From positions 62,001 to 126,000 of the forward strand of contig BAJA01000008.1 of NCBI GenBank assembly GCA_000613465.1: a stretch of DNA of 64,000 nt. The letters run 5' to 3'. The first letter of the stretch is position 1. The number at the start of each line of letters is the position of its first letter. Below are positions 20,533 to 29,758 of the stretch, one piece after another. The translations under genes were made by a program, and so were the position numbers. The stretch comes from Bacteroides nordii WAL 11050 = JCM 12987. Lineage in GTDB: Bacteria > Bacteroidota > Bacteroidia > Bacteroidales > Bacteroidaceae. The notes under the pieces were generated by a model. That model made no database searches. It was not told where the DNA came from and saw only the letters and a program-made list of their open reading frames with translations.

Positions 20533-21504
20533 TCATCCAATGTTTGTTCTTTTTATAAATTCAATGATTTCGGAAATATAGCCAAAAGCAAGTCCCGTTA
20601 CAGTATCGGCTGCTCCGTAGTATACGGCAACTCTCTCGCCATCCTGCAATGCTGCACAAGGGAATACAACATTAGGTACATCTCCCTGTAGCTCATAAGG
20701 TGCAGCAGGTGCAAGCAGATAATCACGGGTACGGTATAGCACTTTATCCGGATTATCTTTATCCAAGATAGCCGCTCCCATGGAATAACGGAAACCATTG
20801 CAGGTGGTAATTACTCCATGATAAAACATCAGCCAGCCTTCATCAACCAGGAAAGGAACCGAACCTGCACCGATCTTTGTACACTGCCATGCACTTTCAG
20901 GAAATGGAGTCACTTTCATCACATTGCGATGTTCTCCCCAATATTTCATATCCGGGCTATAGCTGATATAGATATCACCGAACGGAGTATGTCCATTATC
21001 GCTGGGACGACTCAACATGGCGTATTTTCCATTTATCTTCTGCGGGAAAAGTACCCCGTTGCGATTGAATGGAAGGAAAGCATTCTCGCACTGGAAAAAC
21101 TCTTTGAAGTCAAACGTATATGCAATGCCGATAGTAGGACCATGATAGCCGTTGCACCAGGTAATCCAGTAACGATCCTCAATCCAGGTTACACGCGGAT
21201 CATATTTATACTCCGACTCAATCATATCCGTATTGCCTGCCTTGAACTTTATAGGTTCGTGATTGATATCCCAATTGATGCCGTCCTTACTGAAACCGGC
21301 AAAGATATTCATTTGCACTGCCTTGTTGTCACAACGGAATACTCCGGCAAATCCATCCTCAAACGGCACTACGGCACTATTAAAAATACTGTTTGATGAC
21401 GGAATGTGATAACGTCCGATAACAGGATTTTTTGAATAACGCCACATGGCATCTGTGCAACCAGCGGGACGTTCTTCCCAGGGCATATTAATTTTCTCGT
21501 TCAT
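20533..21504 (-). CDS. GH130 beta-1,4-mannosyl-GlcNAc phosphorylase (likely)
   Basis: 323 residues without signal peptide, so cytoplasmic. The family fold is visible ([48 protein letters not shown] with the catalytic Asp, [24 protein letters not shown]). In B. thetaiotaomicron the homologue next to GH92 and an MFS transporter phosphorolyses Man-beta-1,4-GlcNAc to mannose 1-phosphate and GlcNAc. The identical neighbourhood (GH92, MFS) supports the same substrate here: the core disaccharide left after endoglycosidase and mannosidase action. Specificity toward Man-GlcNAc rather than Man-Glc is inferred from context. Confidence 0.88.
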   Translation of the reverse strand: MNEKINMPWEERPAGCTDAMWRYSKNPVIGRYHIPSSNSIFNSAVVPFEDGFAGVFRCDNKAVQMNIFAGFSKDGINWDINHEPIKFKAGNTDMIESEYKYDPRVTWIEDRYWITWCNGYHGPTIGIAYTFDFKEFFQCENAFLPFNRNGVLFPQKINGKYAMLSRPSDNGHTPFGDIYISYSPDMKYWGEHRNVMKVTPFPESAWQCTKIGAGSVPFLVDEGWLMFYHGVITTCNGFRYSMGAAILDKDNPDKVLYRTRDYLLAPAAPYELQGDVPNVVFPCAALQDGERVAVYYGAADTVTGLAFGYISEIIEFIKRTNIG

Positions 21505-21535
21505 ACTTTTCTTTATATTAATATATTAATGTTTA

Positions 21536-21676
21536 AGTAGCATTTCAAATTTAGTTCATACTATGACAGCGTTTTATTGAAACGCAGATGATCGCAGATT
21601 TTCGCAGATTAAATGACTGCGCTATACTTGAGCGATGATATACTTTGCGTGAATCTATGAGTTTCTGCGTTTCAAT
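21536..21676. repeat. Dispersed intergenic repeat (GAAACGCAGAT family), copy 1
   Basis: Ends ATTGAAACGCAGA (21576-21588) and TCTGCGTTTCAAT (21664-21676) form a perfect 13-bp inverted repeat. The left flank (TTTCAAATTTAGTTCATACTATGACAGCG, given here as a region not a motif) is nearly identical to the reverse complement of 43482-43515. The 200-bp gap before GH130 holds nothing else. Confidence 0.7.
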
Positions 21677-21705
21677 AATAATATCATATAATTTAGAACA
21701 TTTAC

Positions 21706-23010
21706 TTATTTCTTGGCGTCCGGATATGTAAACGGCACAAAATAGGTAATCAGGAAAGCCGGAATAGTAGCAAACAGGATAAAAATAAAGAAATCACGGT
21801 AACCCAACCAGTCACTGACAAACCCGCTGACCATTCCCGGAAGCATCACTCCCAGATTCATAATGCCGGAAGCAAAAGCATAGTGGGCCATTTGATGTTT
21901 TCCGGGAGCCACTTGTTGCATCATAAACAAGGTGAGCCCCACAAATCCAAACCCATATCCAAAATATTCTAATACAATAGCACCACCTATCAGCATTCCA
22001 TTGGTAGGTTGATAAATAGCCAGCAACGTATAAGCCATAAAAGGCAGGTTGAAGATGCAACAAAGAGAAAACAGTGTTCTCTTCAAACCACGGTGCGAAA
22101 TATAGTAACCGGCCAGTAAAGAACCTAATACAAAAGCTGCTGCTCCATATGTGCCATAATAAATGCCAATCTCCTGTTCGCTTAATCCTAATCCACCTAT
22201 CTCTCTACCTGCTTTCAGAAACAACGGTACAATCTTCATCACAAATCCCTCGGCAAAACGATAGAGAATAATAAAAGCGATGTAATACCAGATATGCTTC
22301 TTCTTAAAGAAATCAAGGATGACTTCTACCAGTTTATTAAACGTTTCAGCAAATGAGGTCGCTTCGGTAGCAGCAGCTCCACCGGAAGGAAGCATCCGGG
22401 TATGATAGAGTCCCAACAATATCATCACAGCCGCCATAATGAACATGACAATCATCCAGGCATGTACGTTGGCTTCATACATCACTTCTCTGGAAGCTCC
22501 TTCCACCCCTCCAAAGTGTTTCACTAACCATCCGGCCAGGTAAACCAATCCACCGGAAGCTACAATCTTGGCTATATTATAAAAAGCACCCTGCCAACCG
22601 ATATATTTAGCCTGATCCGGCTTACTGAGCTCAGTCATATAAACACCATCAGTAGCAATATCATGTGTAGCACCACTGAAAGCCACTACAGCCAACAGGG
22701 CTATGGAACAAGCAAAGAAATGAGGAAGCTGTAACGATAAGGCAACAAGCCCAAAACCTATTCCGGAAACAATCTGGGTGAGGACAACAAAGTACTTTTT
22801 CGTCTTAAACATTTCAAGAAAAGGACTCCAGAGAAACTTTAAAGTCCATGGTAACATAATCAACGAAGTCCAAAGGGCTATTTGTGCGTCGGAGATTTCC
22901 AGTCCTTTAAACATCAGAACGGATACCATATTCAATACGACAAAAGGCAACCCCATGGCAAAGTACACAGTAGGAACCCATGAAACAGGGTTAAAGGCTT
23001 TTTTATTCAT
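21706..23010 (-). CDS. MFS transporter (AmpG-like), predicted importer of Man-GlcNAc
   Basis: 434 residues from the ATG at 23010 (an upstream in-frame TTG is ignored), with about twelve hydrophobic segments beginning VPTVYFAMGLPFVVLNMVSVLMF. The motif FSGATHDIATDGVYMTEL is typical of AmpG-like major facilitator sugar/peptidoglycan-fragment transporters. It is the inner-membrane importer that delivers the disaccharide to the cytoplasmic GH130 encoded next to it. It carries its own predicted ECF promoter (23054-23082) and probably leads the MFS-GH130-GH92 unit. Substrate is inferred from context. Confidence 0.9.
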   Translation of the reverse strand: MNKKAFNPVSWVPTVYFAMGLPFVVLNMVSVLMFKGLEISDAQIALWTSLIMLPWTLKFLWSPFLEMFKTKKYFVVLTQIVSGIGFGLVALSLQLPHFFACSIALLAVVAFSGATHDIATDGVYMTELSKPDQAKYIGWQGAFYNIAKIVASGGLVYLAGWLVKHFGGVEGASREVMYEANVHAWMIVMFIMAAVMILLGLYHTRMLPSGGAAATEATSFAETFNKLVEVILDFFKKKHIWYYIAFIILYRFAEGFVMKIVPLFLKAGREIGGLGLSEQEIGIYYGTYGAAAFVLGSLLAGYYISHRGLKRTLFSLCCIFNLPFMAYTLLAIYQPTNGMLIGGAIVLEYFGYGFGFVGLTLFMMQQVAPGKHQMAHYAFASGIMNLGVMLPGMVSGFVSDWLGYRDFFIFILFATIPAFLITYFVPFTYPDAKK

Positions 23011-23015
23011 CAATA

Positions 23016-23080
23016 AGTATTTTATCGGTTAACGATTATAATGCATTTGTATATAATACAACCGAAACCGATAAAATACT
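23016..23080. repeat. 15-bp inverted repeat in the MFS upstream region
   Basis: AGTATTTTATCGGTT (23016-23030) and AACCGATAAAATACT (23066-23080) are perfect complements with a 35-base loop. The distal arm overlaps the -35 half of the predicted promoter and the proximal arm ends 5 bp before the start codon. Only read-through RNA from GH2 could therefore form the hairpin. Confidence 0.65.
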
Positions 23081-23082
23081 AA
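23054..23082 (-). promoter_or_regulatory. Predicted ECF promoter of the MFS-GH130-GH92 unit
   Basis: TTAG-N18-TGTATTA on the minus strand, ending 43 bp upstream of the MFS start, followed by TATA. One of seven equal-length copies. Confidence 0.75.
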
Positions 23083-23118
23083 CTTGTATATACTACTTTT
23101 TTTTAATTCCAACGCAAA

Positions 23119-25641
23119 TTATTTACTTTCAACCGTAAGAGTTGCTTTCTTAAGTCCACTTCCTGTAGCTTCAAGAACAATGGCTCCGGCTTTATCGGTA
23201 GTTTGAATAATCGCTGTCATCATTCCACTAAATACTTTCATCCGGGGGATTTGGAAAGACTCCAAAGAAGCCGGATTTCCATTGGCACCGGCACAATACA
23301 CGCCAGATCCTTTCACTTTGAAACGAATTTCATCAGTAGCTTCCGGGCATAGATTTCCATCTTTATCCACCACTTTTACCGTTACAAAGCAAAGGTCTTT
23401 TCCATCTGCCTGCAACATCCGGCGATCCGGGACCAGCTCTATGTGATGTGGCTTACCGGCTGTGTGTATTTCTTTCTCAGCCACAGCCTTCCCATTCTCA
23501 TCGTAGGCAACTACTTTTACTGTGCCCGGTTCATATTTAGTGTCCATCCACATCAGACGGTAACGCTGCTGGCGTTTCAAACTCATCATCGAAACAGAAT
23601 CGGCACTGTTGTATACTGTAACCGATAAATCTTTTGTGCGTTTACCCTGACTTTTGCCATTAATAAACAGTTCGGCCGAAGGATAATTGGTATAAACAAA
23701 AACCGGAGTCACCTCTCCCTCACGTCCTTTCCAGTTCCAATGGGGAAGGATATGCAATGTTTCTTTCTCTTTATTCCAATGGCTACGATACAGATAATAG
23801 CGATCTTTGGGCAATCCTGCCAGGTCAATTATACCAAACAAAGAAGAATGACTGGGCCAATCCGTATAATAAGGAGTGGGTTCACCTAAATAATCGAAAC
23901 CGGTCCACACAAATTCGCCAATACAATAGGGTAAATCTTCGTGTTGTATAAAATCATCTTCCGGCAAATTAGACCATCCGCAATGTTCCACATCATAGGA
24001 TGAAGATTGATGATCATCGTATTTCTTCATCCAGGTACGAGTAACCGGAAATTTATAAATTCCCCTTGAACTTACAGTAGAAGCCGTTTCGCTTCCTAAA
24101 ATGATCTGCTGAGGTAATTTCTTGTAAGCCTCCTGATATTTATGGGGACGATAGTTAAATCCCGCCACATCCATTACTGCTGCCATATTATTATTTATCA
24201 CAGCATCCGGAGCATCCATTCCCTGCGTCACAGGGCGAGTAGGATCTTCACGATGGCAAATATCCTGTAAATAACGGGAGAGCTTCGGACCACGATCCCC
24301 ATTCCACTGGTCGGGTACTTCATTACCAACACACCACATCACTACACTGGGATTGTTGCGATAGTGACGCAGCACATTCACAAGATCTTTCTCTACCCAC
24401 TGATCAAACTCCTTATGATAACCATTTTCACATTTAGCAGCCTTCCATTCATCAAAAGTTTCTACCATGAGCATCATTCCCATTTCGTCACAAGCTTTCA
24501 CCAGTTCAGGAGCCGGCATGTTATGGGAAGTACGAATAGCATTACACCCCATATCTTTCAGAATACGTATCTGACGACGGATAGCAGCGTCATTCACAGC
24601 AGCACCCAACGGACCTAAATCATGGTGGTTACAGACACCTTTAAACACTGTTTTCTTTCCGTTCAGGAAAAAACCTTTATCGGGAATCACTTCAATAGAA
24701 CGAATACCAAACGGAGTAACAGATTCATCTTTCAATGTATTACCCTCATATACCTTTGATTCGGCAATATACAAATAGGGAGTATCCGGGGTCCAAAGCA
24801 TCGGTTTTTCAACCACAAACTCCTGACTGAATATCTGATTATCGAAATCAGTAAGCTGTTTACTCTCTTTACTGACCACCTTTCCATCTGCATCTTTTAT
24901 TTCAGTAACAATACGGTAGGATGAAGGAGATTTGCCTTCCGGCATTACCCATGATGTATTCAAATGTACCCGTGCAAAGTTATCTTCTACCACCGGAGTA
25001 GTCAACTGCGTACCCCACATAGGGATATGTGCCTCTTCATTTACTATCAAATGTACATTTCTATAGAGCCCGGCACCCGGATACCAACGGGATGACTCCA
25101 CTTCATTCTCCAGACGAACAGCCAGAGTGTTTTTACCTTCAGCATTCAGATAAGGAGTAACATCTAAATAAAATGTATTATAACCATATGGCCAATAACC
25201 TGCTTCTTTTCCATTCACATAAACACGTGCATGGCTCATAGCACCGTCAAAGACCAATGTAGCCTTTTTACCCTTCGCAAACGCAGGTGCTTCAAAATCC
25301 AACCGATACCAACCCACACCGACAAAAGGTAGTCCTCCCGTACGGCCGGCGTGCTCCATAGCTTCTTTCTGTCCATCTTGTGCTATTGCTACCTTCTGGC
25401 GATCATTCTGAATACTAAAAGGGCCATAAATAGCCCAGTCATGCGGAACCGTCACTTCTTGCCAACTACTATCATCATAATCATAGAGACTAAAATTCGC
25501 ATCATCCGAACGAATAAACTTCCACCCTCTTTCAAAGGTATAACGGGTATGTACTGATGCTGTTTTATCAACCGCCCATATCATTTGGCCGTGTGTTAAA
25601 AAAAATAGTGCCAGCATAGCAGTAAATAAAGATTTTTTCAT
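23119..25641 (-). CDS. GH2 beta-galactosidase (or related beta-glycosidase)
   Basis: 840 residues with a signal peptide (MKKSLFTAMLALFFLTHGQ). Order: sugar-binding jelly roll, immunoglobulin-like domain, TIM barrel with GH2 signatures (NAIRTSHNMPAPELVKACDEMGM), acid/base Glu in WCVGNEVPDQW (about 438) and nucleophile Glu in ILGSETAS (about 515), then beta-sandwich domains (YTNYPSAELFINGKSQGK; DLCFVTVKVVDKDGN). It would remove beta-galactose from complex N-glycan antennae after sialidase. Specificity is inferred from neighbours. Unlike its neighbours it has no TTAG-N18-TGTATTA element and instead has a TATATTTG housekeeping -7 box. Confidence 0.92.
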   Translation of the reverse strand: MKKSLFTAMLALFFLTHGQMIWAVDKTASVHTRYTFERGWKFIRSDDANFSLYDYDDSSWQEVTVPHDWAIYGPFSIQNDRQKVAIAQDGQKEAMEHAGRTGGLPFVGVGWYRLDFEAPAFAKGKKATLVFDGAMSHARVYVNGKEAGYWPYGYNTFYLDVTPYLNAEGKNTLAVRLENEVESSRWYPGAGLYRNVHLIVNEEAHIPMWGTQLTTPVVEDNFARVHLNTSWVMPEGKSPSSYRIVTEIKDADGKVVSKESKQLTDFDNQIFSQEFVVEKPMLWTPDTPYLYIAESKVYEGNTLKDESVTPFGIRSIEVIPDKGFFLNGKKTVFKGVCNHHDLGPLGAAVNDAAIRRQIRILKDMGCNAIRTSHNMPAPELVKACDEMGMMLMVETFDEWKAAKCENGYHKEFDQWVEKDLVNVLRHYRNNPSVVMWCVGNEVPDQWNGDRGPKLSRYLQDICHREDPTRPVTQGMDAPDAVINNNMAAVMDVAGFNYRPHKYQEAYKKLPQQIILGSETASTVSSRGIYKFPVTRTWMKKYDDHQSSSYDVEHCGWSNLPEDDFIQHEDLPYCIGEFVWTGFDYLGEPTPYYTDWPSHSSLFGIIDLAGLPKDRYYLYRSHWNKEKETLHILPHWNWKGREGEVTPVFVYTNYPSAELFINGKSQGKRTKDLSVTVYNSADSVSMMSLKRQQRYRLMWMDTKYEPGTVKVVAYDENGKAVAEKEIHTAGKPHHIELVPDRRMLQADGKDLCFVTVKVVDKDGNLCPEATDEIRFKVKGSGVYCAGANGNPASLESFQIPRMKVFSGMMTAIIQTTDKAGAIVLEATGSGLKKATLTVESK

Positions 25642-25686
25642 GGTATTTTAATTAAATGTAAAAAATAAAAGCTGTTTTAGGGTAGA

Positions 25687-25694
25687 CAAATATA
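25687..25694 (-). promoter_or_regulatory. GH2 promoter, -7 element
   Basis: TATATTTG on the minus strand, 46 bp before the GH2 ATG, matches TAnnTTTG. The -33 region is not clear. Confidence 0.4.
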
Positions 25695-25786
25695 TAGAAA
25701 ACTAACTCAACAATCCTAATTTAAAACTCATAAAATAGTAGAAATCAATTATTTTAAAGCCAACAAAGAAATTAATGACTTTTAGG

Positions 25787-25815
25787 TTAGCACTACCCGC
25801 TTTATAATTGTATTA
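25787..25815 (+). promoter_or_regulatory. Predicted ECF promoter of GH20 (25857-28232)
   Basis: TTAG-N18-TGTATTA on the plus strand, ending 41 bp upstream of the ATG. It is the only plus-strand copy and precedes the only plus-strand GH gene of the locus, which argues strongly that orientation matters. Confidence 0.8.
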
Positions 25816-25856
25816 TATAATAAAGGAATTATCAATAACCCATTAAATTACTACTT

Positions 25857-28232
25857 ATGAGTTTATCGAAACACTTTTGCGGAATACTGTCCGCATCGTT
25901 ATGTACCCTCATGCTAAGCATGACCTCTTGTCAGGAAAAAGGAAACAAAGAGCAATGTTCTCTCATTCCCCAACCTAATGAATTAAAAACAAATACAGGA
26001 CATTTCGCATTCAACAATTCAACTGTTTTCTATGTATCTCCGGAATTAGATAAAAACAGCACTCCCATTATCGAATCCTTCAGTGAAAACCTGAACACAG
26101 TATCCGGATTTCAAACAGCAGTTCAACCTCTCAATGAGACCGAAACACTTTCCAAACAAAGCATTGTTTTCAAAACCAATGAAAAAATAGCTCCCGAAGG
26201 TTATGAACTCAATATACAACCCGACGAAATAATGATACAAGCGTCTGACCGCAGCGGAGTATTCTATGCCCTTCAGACATTAAAGCAATTATTACCAGTA
26301 GCCATTTACGGAAACGAGCCTGTTGCTGATACTCAGTGGACATTGCCTTGTGTAGAAATAAAAGATGCTCCACGCTTCGGCTATAGAGGTTTGCACATTG
26401 ACGTAGCCCGTCATTTCTTTCCTAAAGAAGAGATGAAAAAGATACTCGACCTTATGGCTCTTCACAAACAAAACCAATTGCACTGGCACCTTACGGACGA
26501 CCAGGGATGGCGCATTGAAATAAAGAAATATCCCCTTCTGACAGAGATAGGCAGTATCCGTAATAAAACGATGATACGCAAAGAATGGGAAAACTATGAC
26601 ACTACTCCATATGGCGGATTTTATACACAGGAAGATATAAAAGAGGTTGTAGAATATGCCAATGAACGTTGCATCAATGTTATTCCGGAAATAGACCTAC
26701 CCGGCCATATGATGGCAGCATTGGCAGCTTACCCCAATTTAGGATGTACAGGTGGACCGTATGAAGTATCCGGCCAATGGGGTGTACGCGATGATGTATT
26801 ATGTCCGGGCAAAGAAGAGACCTTTACTTTCATTGAAAATGTCTTAACAGAAGTCATGGAACTATTCCCTTCGGAATACATACACATCGGCGGGGATGAA
26901 TGTCCCAAAGCACGTTGGGAGAAATGTCCCAGATGTCAAGCACGCATCAAAGCTGAAGGATTGAAAGCCAATGAAAAACATAAAGCCGAGTTCTTCCTGC
27001 AAAGTTATGTTACTGCCCGTGTTGAGAAGTTTTTGAATGATCATGGACGGAAAATTATCGGTTGGGATGAAATCTTAGAAGGTGAACTGGCACCTAACGC
27101 CACTGTTATGTCATGGCGTGGAATGGATGGTGGTATCGAAGCAGCCCGTTTGAAACACCCTGTCATCATGACTCCTAACAACTATGTATACCTGGATTAC
27201 TATCCGACCATGAATACACAGGATGAGCCTTTAGCCATCGGCGGATACAACCCTGTCGAAAAGGTATATTCATTGGAACCGGTTCCTGCCGTACTCAACG
27301 AACAGGAGCGTGCTTACATTATCGGAGCACAAGGTAATCTGTGGACAGAATATATATTGAGCAATGAACAGTTGGAATACATGTTACTCCCCCGCCTGGC
27401 TGCGTTAAGTGAAGTACAATGGACACAACCTGCAAATAAAAGCTGGGAACGTTTTCAAAACAGCCTCAGCCACATTATATCTATTTATAATGTAATGGGT
27501 GTGAATTATGGAAAGCATATTTATGAAATAGCAGCAAAATATGATGTACCTACTGCTTCTGAAGGCAAAGTAGTAGTAACTCTATCGACACTGGGAGACT
27601 CACCTATGTATTATACACTGGACGGAAGTCAGCCTACAGAAGAAAGTACCCGTTATACCCGACCAATAGCAATTTCCAAAAGCTGTGTGTTACAGGCAAT
27701 CGTAGTAAGAGACAATGTGAAAACCCGTACATTCAAGAAAGAATTCAATTTCAACAAAGCAACCGGTAAACTGGCAACTCTGGCAACTACTCCAACAGAG
27801 AAATATACATTTGCCGGAGCTTCCATCCTTACAGACGGCCTACGTGGAGATTTCAACTACAGCACAGGTTATTGGATGGGATTCATGGATGAACCAATGG
27901 ATATTACCATTGATTTGGGAAAAGCAACTCCTGTATCTTCTGTCAAAGTGGGAGCTATGATACAATTTGGTGAATATATCTTCCCGCCCACAAAGATTAC
28001 CGTATGGACAGCTACCGGAAAAAATGGTGAATTTATCAAGCAGGGAGAGACAGATATTCCCGTTGCTACAACTGATGTTAAAGATGGACTGGCAGAGTAT
28101 AGTTGTCAGTTTAAGGAAGTAGAAGCTGACCGTATACGGATATTGGTAAATACAACTTCCTCTATCCCTGATTGGCATGGTGCACACACGGAGAAGGCAC
28201 ACATGTTTATAGATGAAGTTATAGTAGAATAA
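25857..28232 (+). CDS. GH20 beta-N-acetylhexosaminidase lipoprotein with chitobiase-C and F5/8C modules
   Basis: 791 residues with an intact frame. Signal peptide with lipobox (SMTSC). GH20b domain, then the catalytic barrel (RGLHIDVARHFFPKEEMKK, HWHLTDDQGWRIEIK) and the Asp-Glu pair in HIGGDECPKARW (about 347-348). After the barrel come a chitobiase C-terminal-like domain (MYYTLDGSQPTEESTRY) and an F5/8 type C-like module (GYWMGFMDEPMDITIDLGK). It is divergent from GH2 and transcribed alone from its own predicted ECF promoter. Confidence 0.95.
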   Translation: MSLSKHFCGILSASLCTLMLSMTSCQEKGNKEQCSLIPQPNELKTNTGHFAFNNSTVFYVSPELDKNSTPIIESFSENLNTVSGFQTAVQPLNETETLSKQSIVFKTNEKIAPEGYELNIQPDEIMIQASDRSGVFYALQTLKQLLPVAIYGNEPVADTQWTLPCVEIKDAPRFGYRGLHIDVARHFFPKEEMKKILDLMALHKQNQLHWHLTDDQGWRIEIKKYPLLTEIGSIRNKTMIRKEWENYDTTPYGGFYTQEDIKEVVEYANERCINVIPEIDLPGHMMAALAAYPNLGCTGGPYEVSGQWGVRDDVLCPGKEETFTFIENVLTEVMELFPSEYIHIGGDECPKARWEKCPRCQARIKAEGLKANEKHKAEFFLQSYVTARVEKFLNDHGRKIIGWDEILEGELAPNATVMSWRGMDGGIEAARLKHPVIMTPNNYVYLDYYPTMNTQDEPLAIGGYNPVEKVYSLEPVPAVLNEQERAYIIGAQGNLWTEYILSNEQLEYMLLPRLAALSEVQWTQPANKSWERFQNSLSHIISIYNVMGVNYGKHIYEIAAKYDVPTASEGKVVVTLSTLGDSPMYYTLDGSQPTEESTRYTRPIAISKSCVLQAIVVRDNVKTRTFKKEFNFNKATGKLATLATTPTEKYTFAGASILTDGLRGDFNYSTGYWMGFMDEPMDITIDLGKATPVSSVKVGAMIQFGEYIFPPTKITVWTATGKNGEFIKQGETDIPVATTDVKDGLAEYSCQFKEVEADRIRILVNTTSSIPDWHGAHTEKAHMFIDEVIVE

Positions 28233-28277
28233 ATGTTCTTTTATGATTATAGAACGATCATAAAGTAATGATAATCA

Positions 28278-28309
28278 AGCAACACAAAAGTACGTACTTT
28301 TGTGTTGCT
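28278..28309. terminator. Loopless 32-bp perfect palindrome between GH20 and GH33
   Basis: AGCAACACAAAAGTAC is followed at once by its reverse complement. It lies between two convergent genes and so may act as a bidirectional terminator, though no long T-tract follows. A weaker inverted repeat (TTTATGAT / ATCATAAA, 28241-28265) precedes it. The rest of the 28233-28447 gap shows no gene. Confidence 0.5.
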
Positions 28310-28447
28310 AAAATACGTATTTAACGCACTGTTAATATGCATTTTAAGTCACTGTTAAAATACTAATTTTACAATCAAAGAAATCCATAAGATAATCTCA
28401 CCTTAAAGTATATCCTGTTTTTATATCCAGGTTTGTAACGATTTAAA

Positions 28448-29628
28448 TCAGTTTTCACTCATAAGCCAACTCAATGTAAAACGAACAAACCAAAGTTTAA
28501 AGCCATCAGCGCCCGGCAATGAATCATCCCATTTACCTTCTTCCACTACAATGCCAATAGTTCCGTCCGGCAACACCGTCATTGATGAATAAGCTGATAA
28601 TCCGGATAATATTGTTTTCTTTACCGGCCAGGTTCTTCCTTCATCATAACTTAAAAGAACAGAAACATTTTGTCGGATGCGGTTATCATCGGGGATAGAA
28701 TGAAGAATTATATTTTTAAGGGCACCTTCTTTTGTGGTAGAGTATCGCATAATATCGCCATTACAAGCCGGATCCTGAATATCTGACTGCAAGTATGATT
28801 TTCCCCATGTCATTCCTCTATCCTGAGATATACAAAATTTACGGACTCCTTTTTCCCTATTACGAATACTCATTAAAATATCACCATTATTCAGTTCTAT
28901 TAGTTTGGCTTCATCACCATTATTATCGGCTGCATTCTCTGAAACCTTCCAGGTACTTCCACCATCATCAGAATAACAGACATAATTACTTAATGGCCCC
29001 CCCAATCAGATGTAGTTCTTACAGCTATACAAAACATAATCCGGCCATCCTGTAACTGTAAAGCTCTTCCGGAAGAGGCAAAAGCCCCATACCAGTATCT
29101 TCTAATTTTATCAGGGCAGTCTTTTCCATAAATTTGCGAAGTGATATCCACAGGAGCATTCCACGTTTTACCATTATCAACACTTTTAGAAATATTAATT
29201 CTCATCAGATTATTCTCCCCCGATTGCCATAATCCATTACCGGAAGCAAAAATACAAAGTAAATGTCCGGTCCTCTTATCCAATACAATAGCCGGATCTC
29301 CGCAACCAACAGTCGTTCCTTCACCTGCTATTGTCACAGTTTCTGACCATGTTTTACCATTATCCTCACTCCGGCGGGACACTACATCTATATGTGCCGG
29401 AAGGTCATTTATTTTATCCCAACGCCTGTCTGCCACTACTACCAAAGAACCATCAGCTGCCGTTACAATTCCCGGAATGCGATAAAAGCGGGAGCCGCCA
29501 TCTCCCATATCAAATAAAAGAACACGTTCCTCCAAGGGGATAGAAGGGTTGAAAGTAAAACCGTTACAAGGAAGAACAACCAGAAAGAGAAATAGCCCAA
29601 TTATAAATATGTTTTTTACTTTTCTCAT
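28448..29628 (-). CDS. GH33 exo-alpha-sialidase (one apparent frameshift in a G7 run)
   Basis: About 393 residues when corrected. Signal peptide MRKVKNIFIIGLFLFLVV; an ATG at 29643 would add five residues. The sialidase Arg motif is FYRIPG, with five Asp-boxes (SEDNGKTW, SVDNGKTW, SDDGGSTW, SQDRGMTW, SYDEGRTW) and a YWYGAFASSGRAL segment. It removes terminal sialic acid and is the first step in stripping complex N-glycans. The frame breaks at a run of seven C at about 28995-29001 (G on the coding strand). Eight restore SDWGGPLSNYVCY. It is the last gene of the susC-susD-GH85-GH33 series, downstream of a branched terminator-like structure. Confidence 0.92.
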
Positions 29629-29654
29629 AATTAGTATATTCATAAAATAAAAAA

Positions 29655-29719
29655 AGATTGCCCGAAGTGGAATATTCCACACAGCGAACTTTTACGTTCA
29701 CTGTATTTTCGGGCAATCT
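29655..29719 (-). terminator. Branched terminator-like structure between GH85 and GH33
   Basis: The outer 12-bp stem (29655-29666 with 29708-29719; AGATTGCCCGAA and its complement) encloses two small hairpins, GTGGAATATTCCAC (29667-29680) and ACAG.GAAC/GTTC.CTGT (29681-29704). On the minus strand it ends in a run of T (complement of 29647-29655). It lies 39 bp after the GH85 stop and may attenuate read-through into the sialidase gene. Confidence 0.7.
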
Positions 29720-29758
29720 ATCAATTATAGATTCTTATATTTAATATAAAAAAGACCT

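Noticed and set aside
25642..25740. A TTAG-type ECF promoter for GH2
   Set aside because: Two TTAG sequences are present, but at the fixed spacing neither is followed by anything like TGTATTA. GH2 instead has a TATATTTG housekeeping box.
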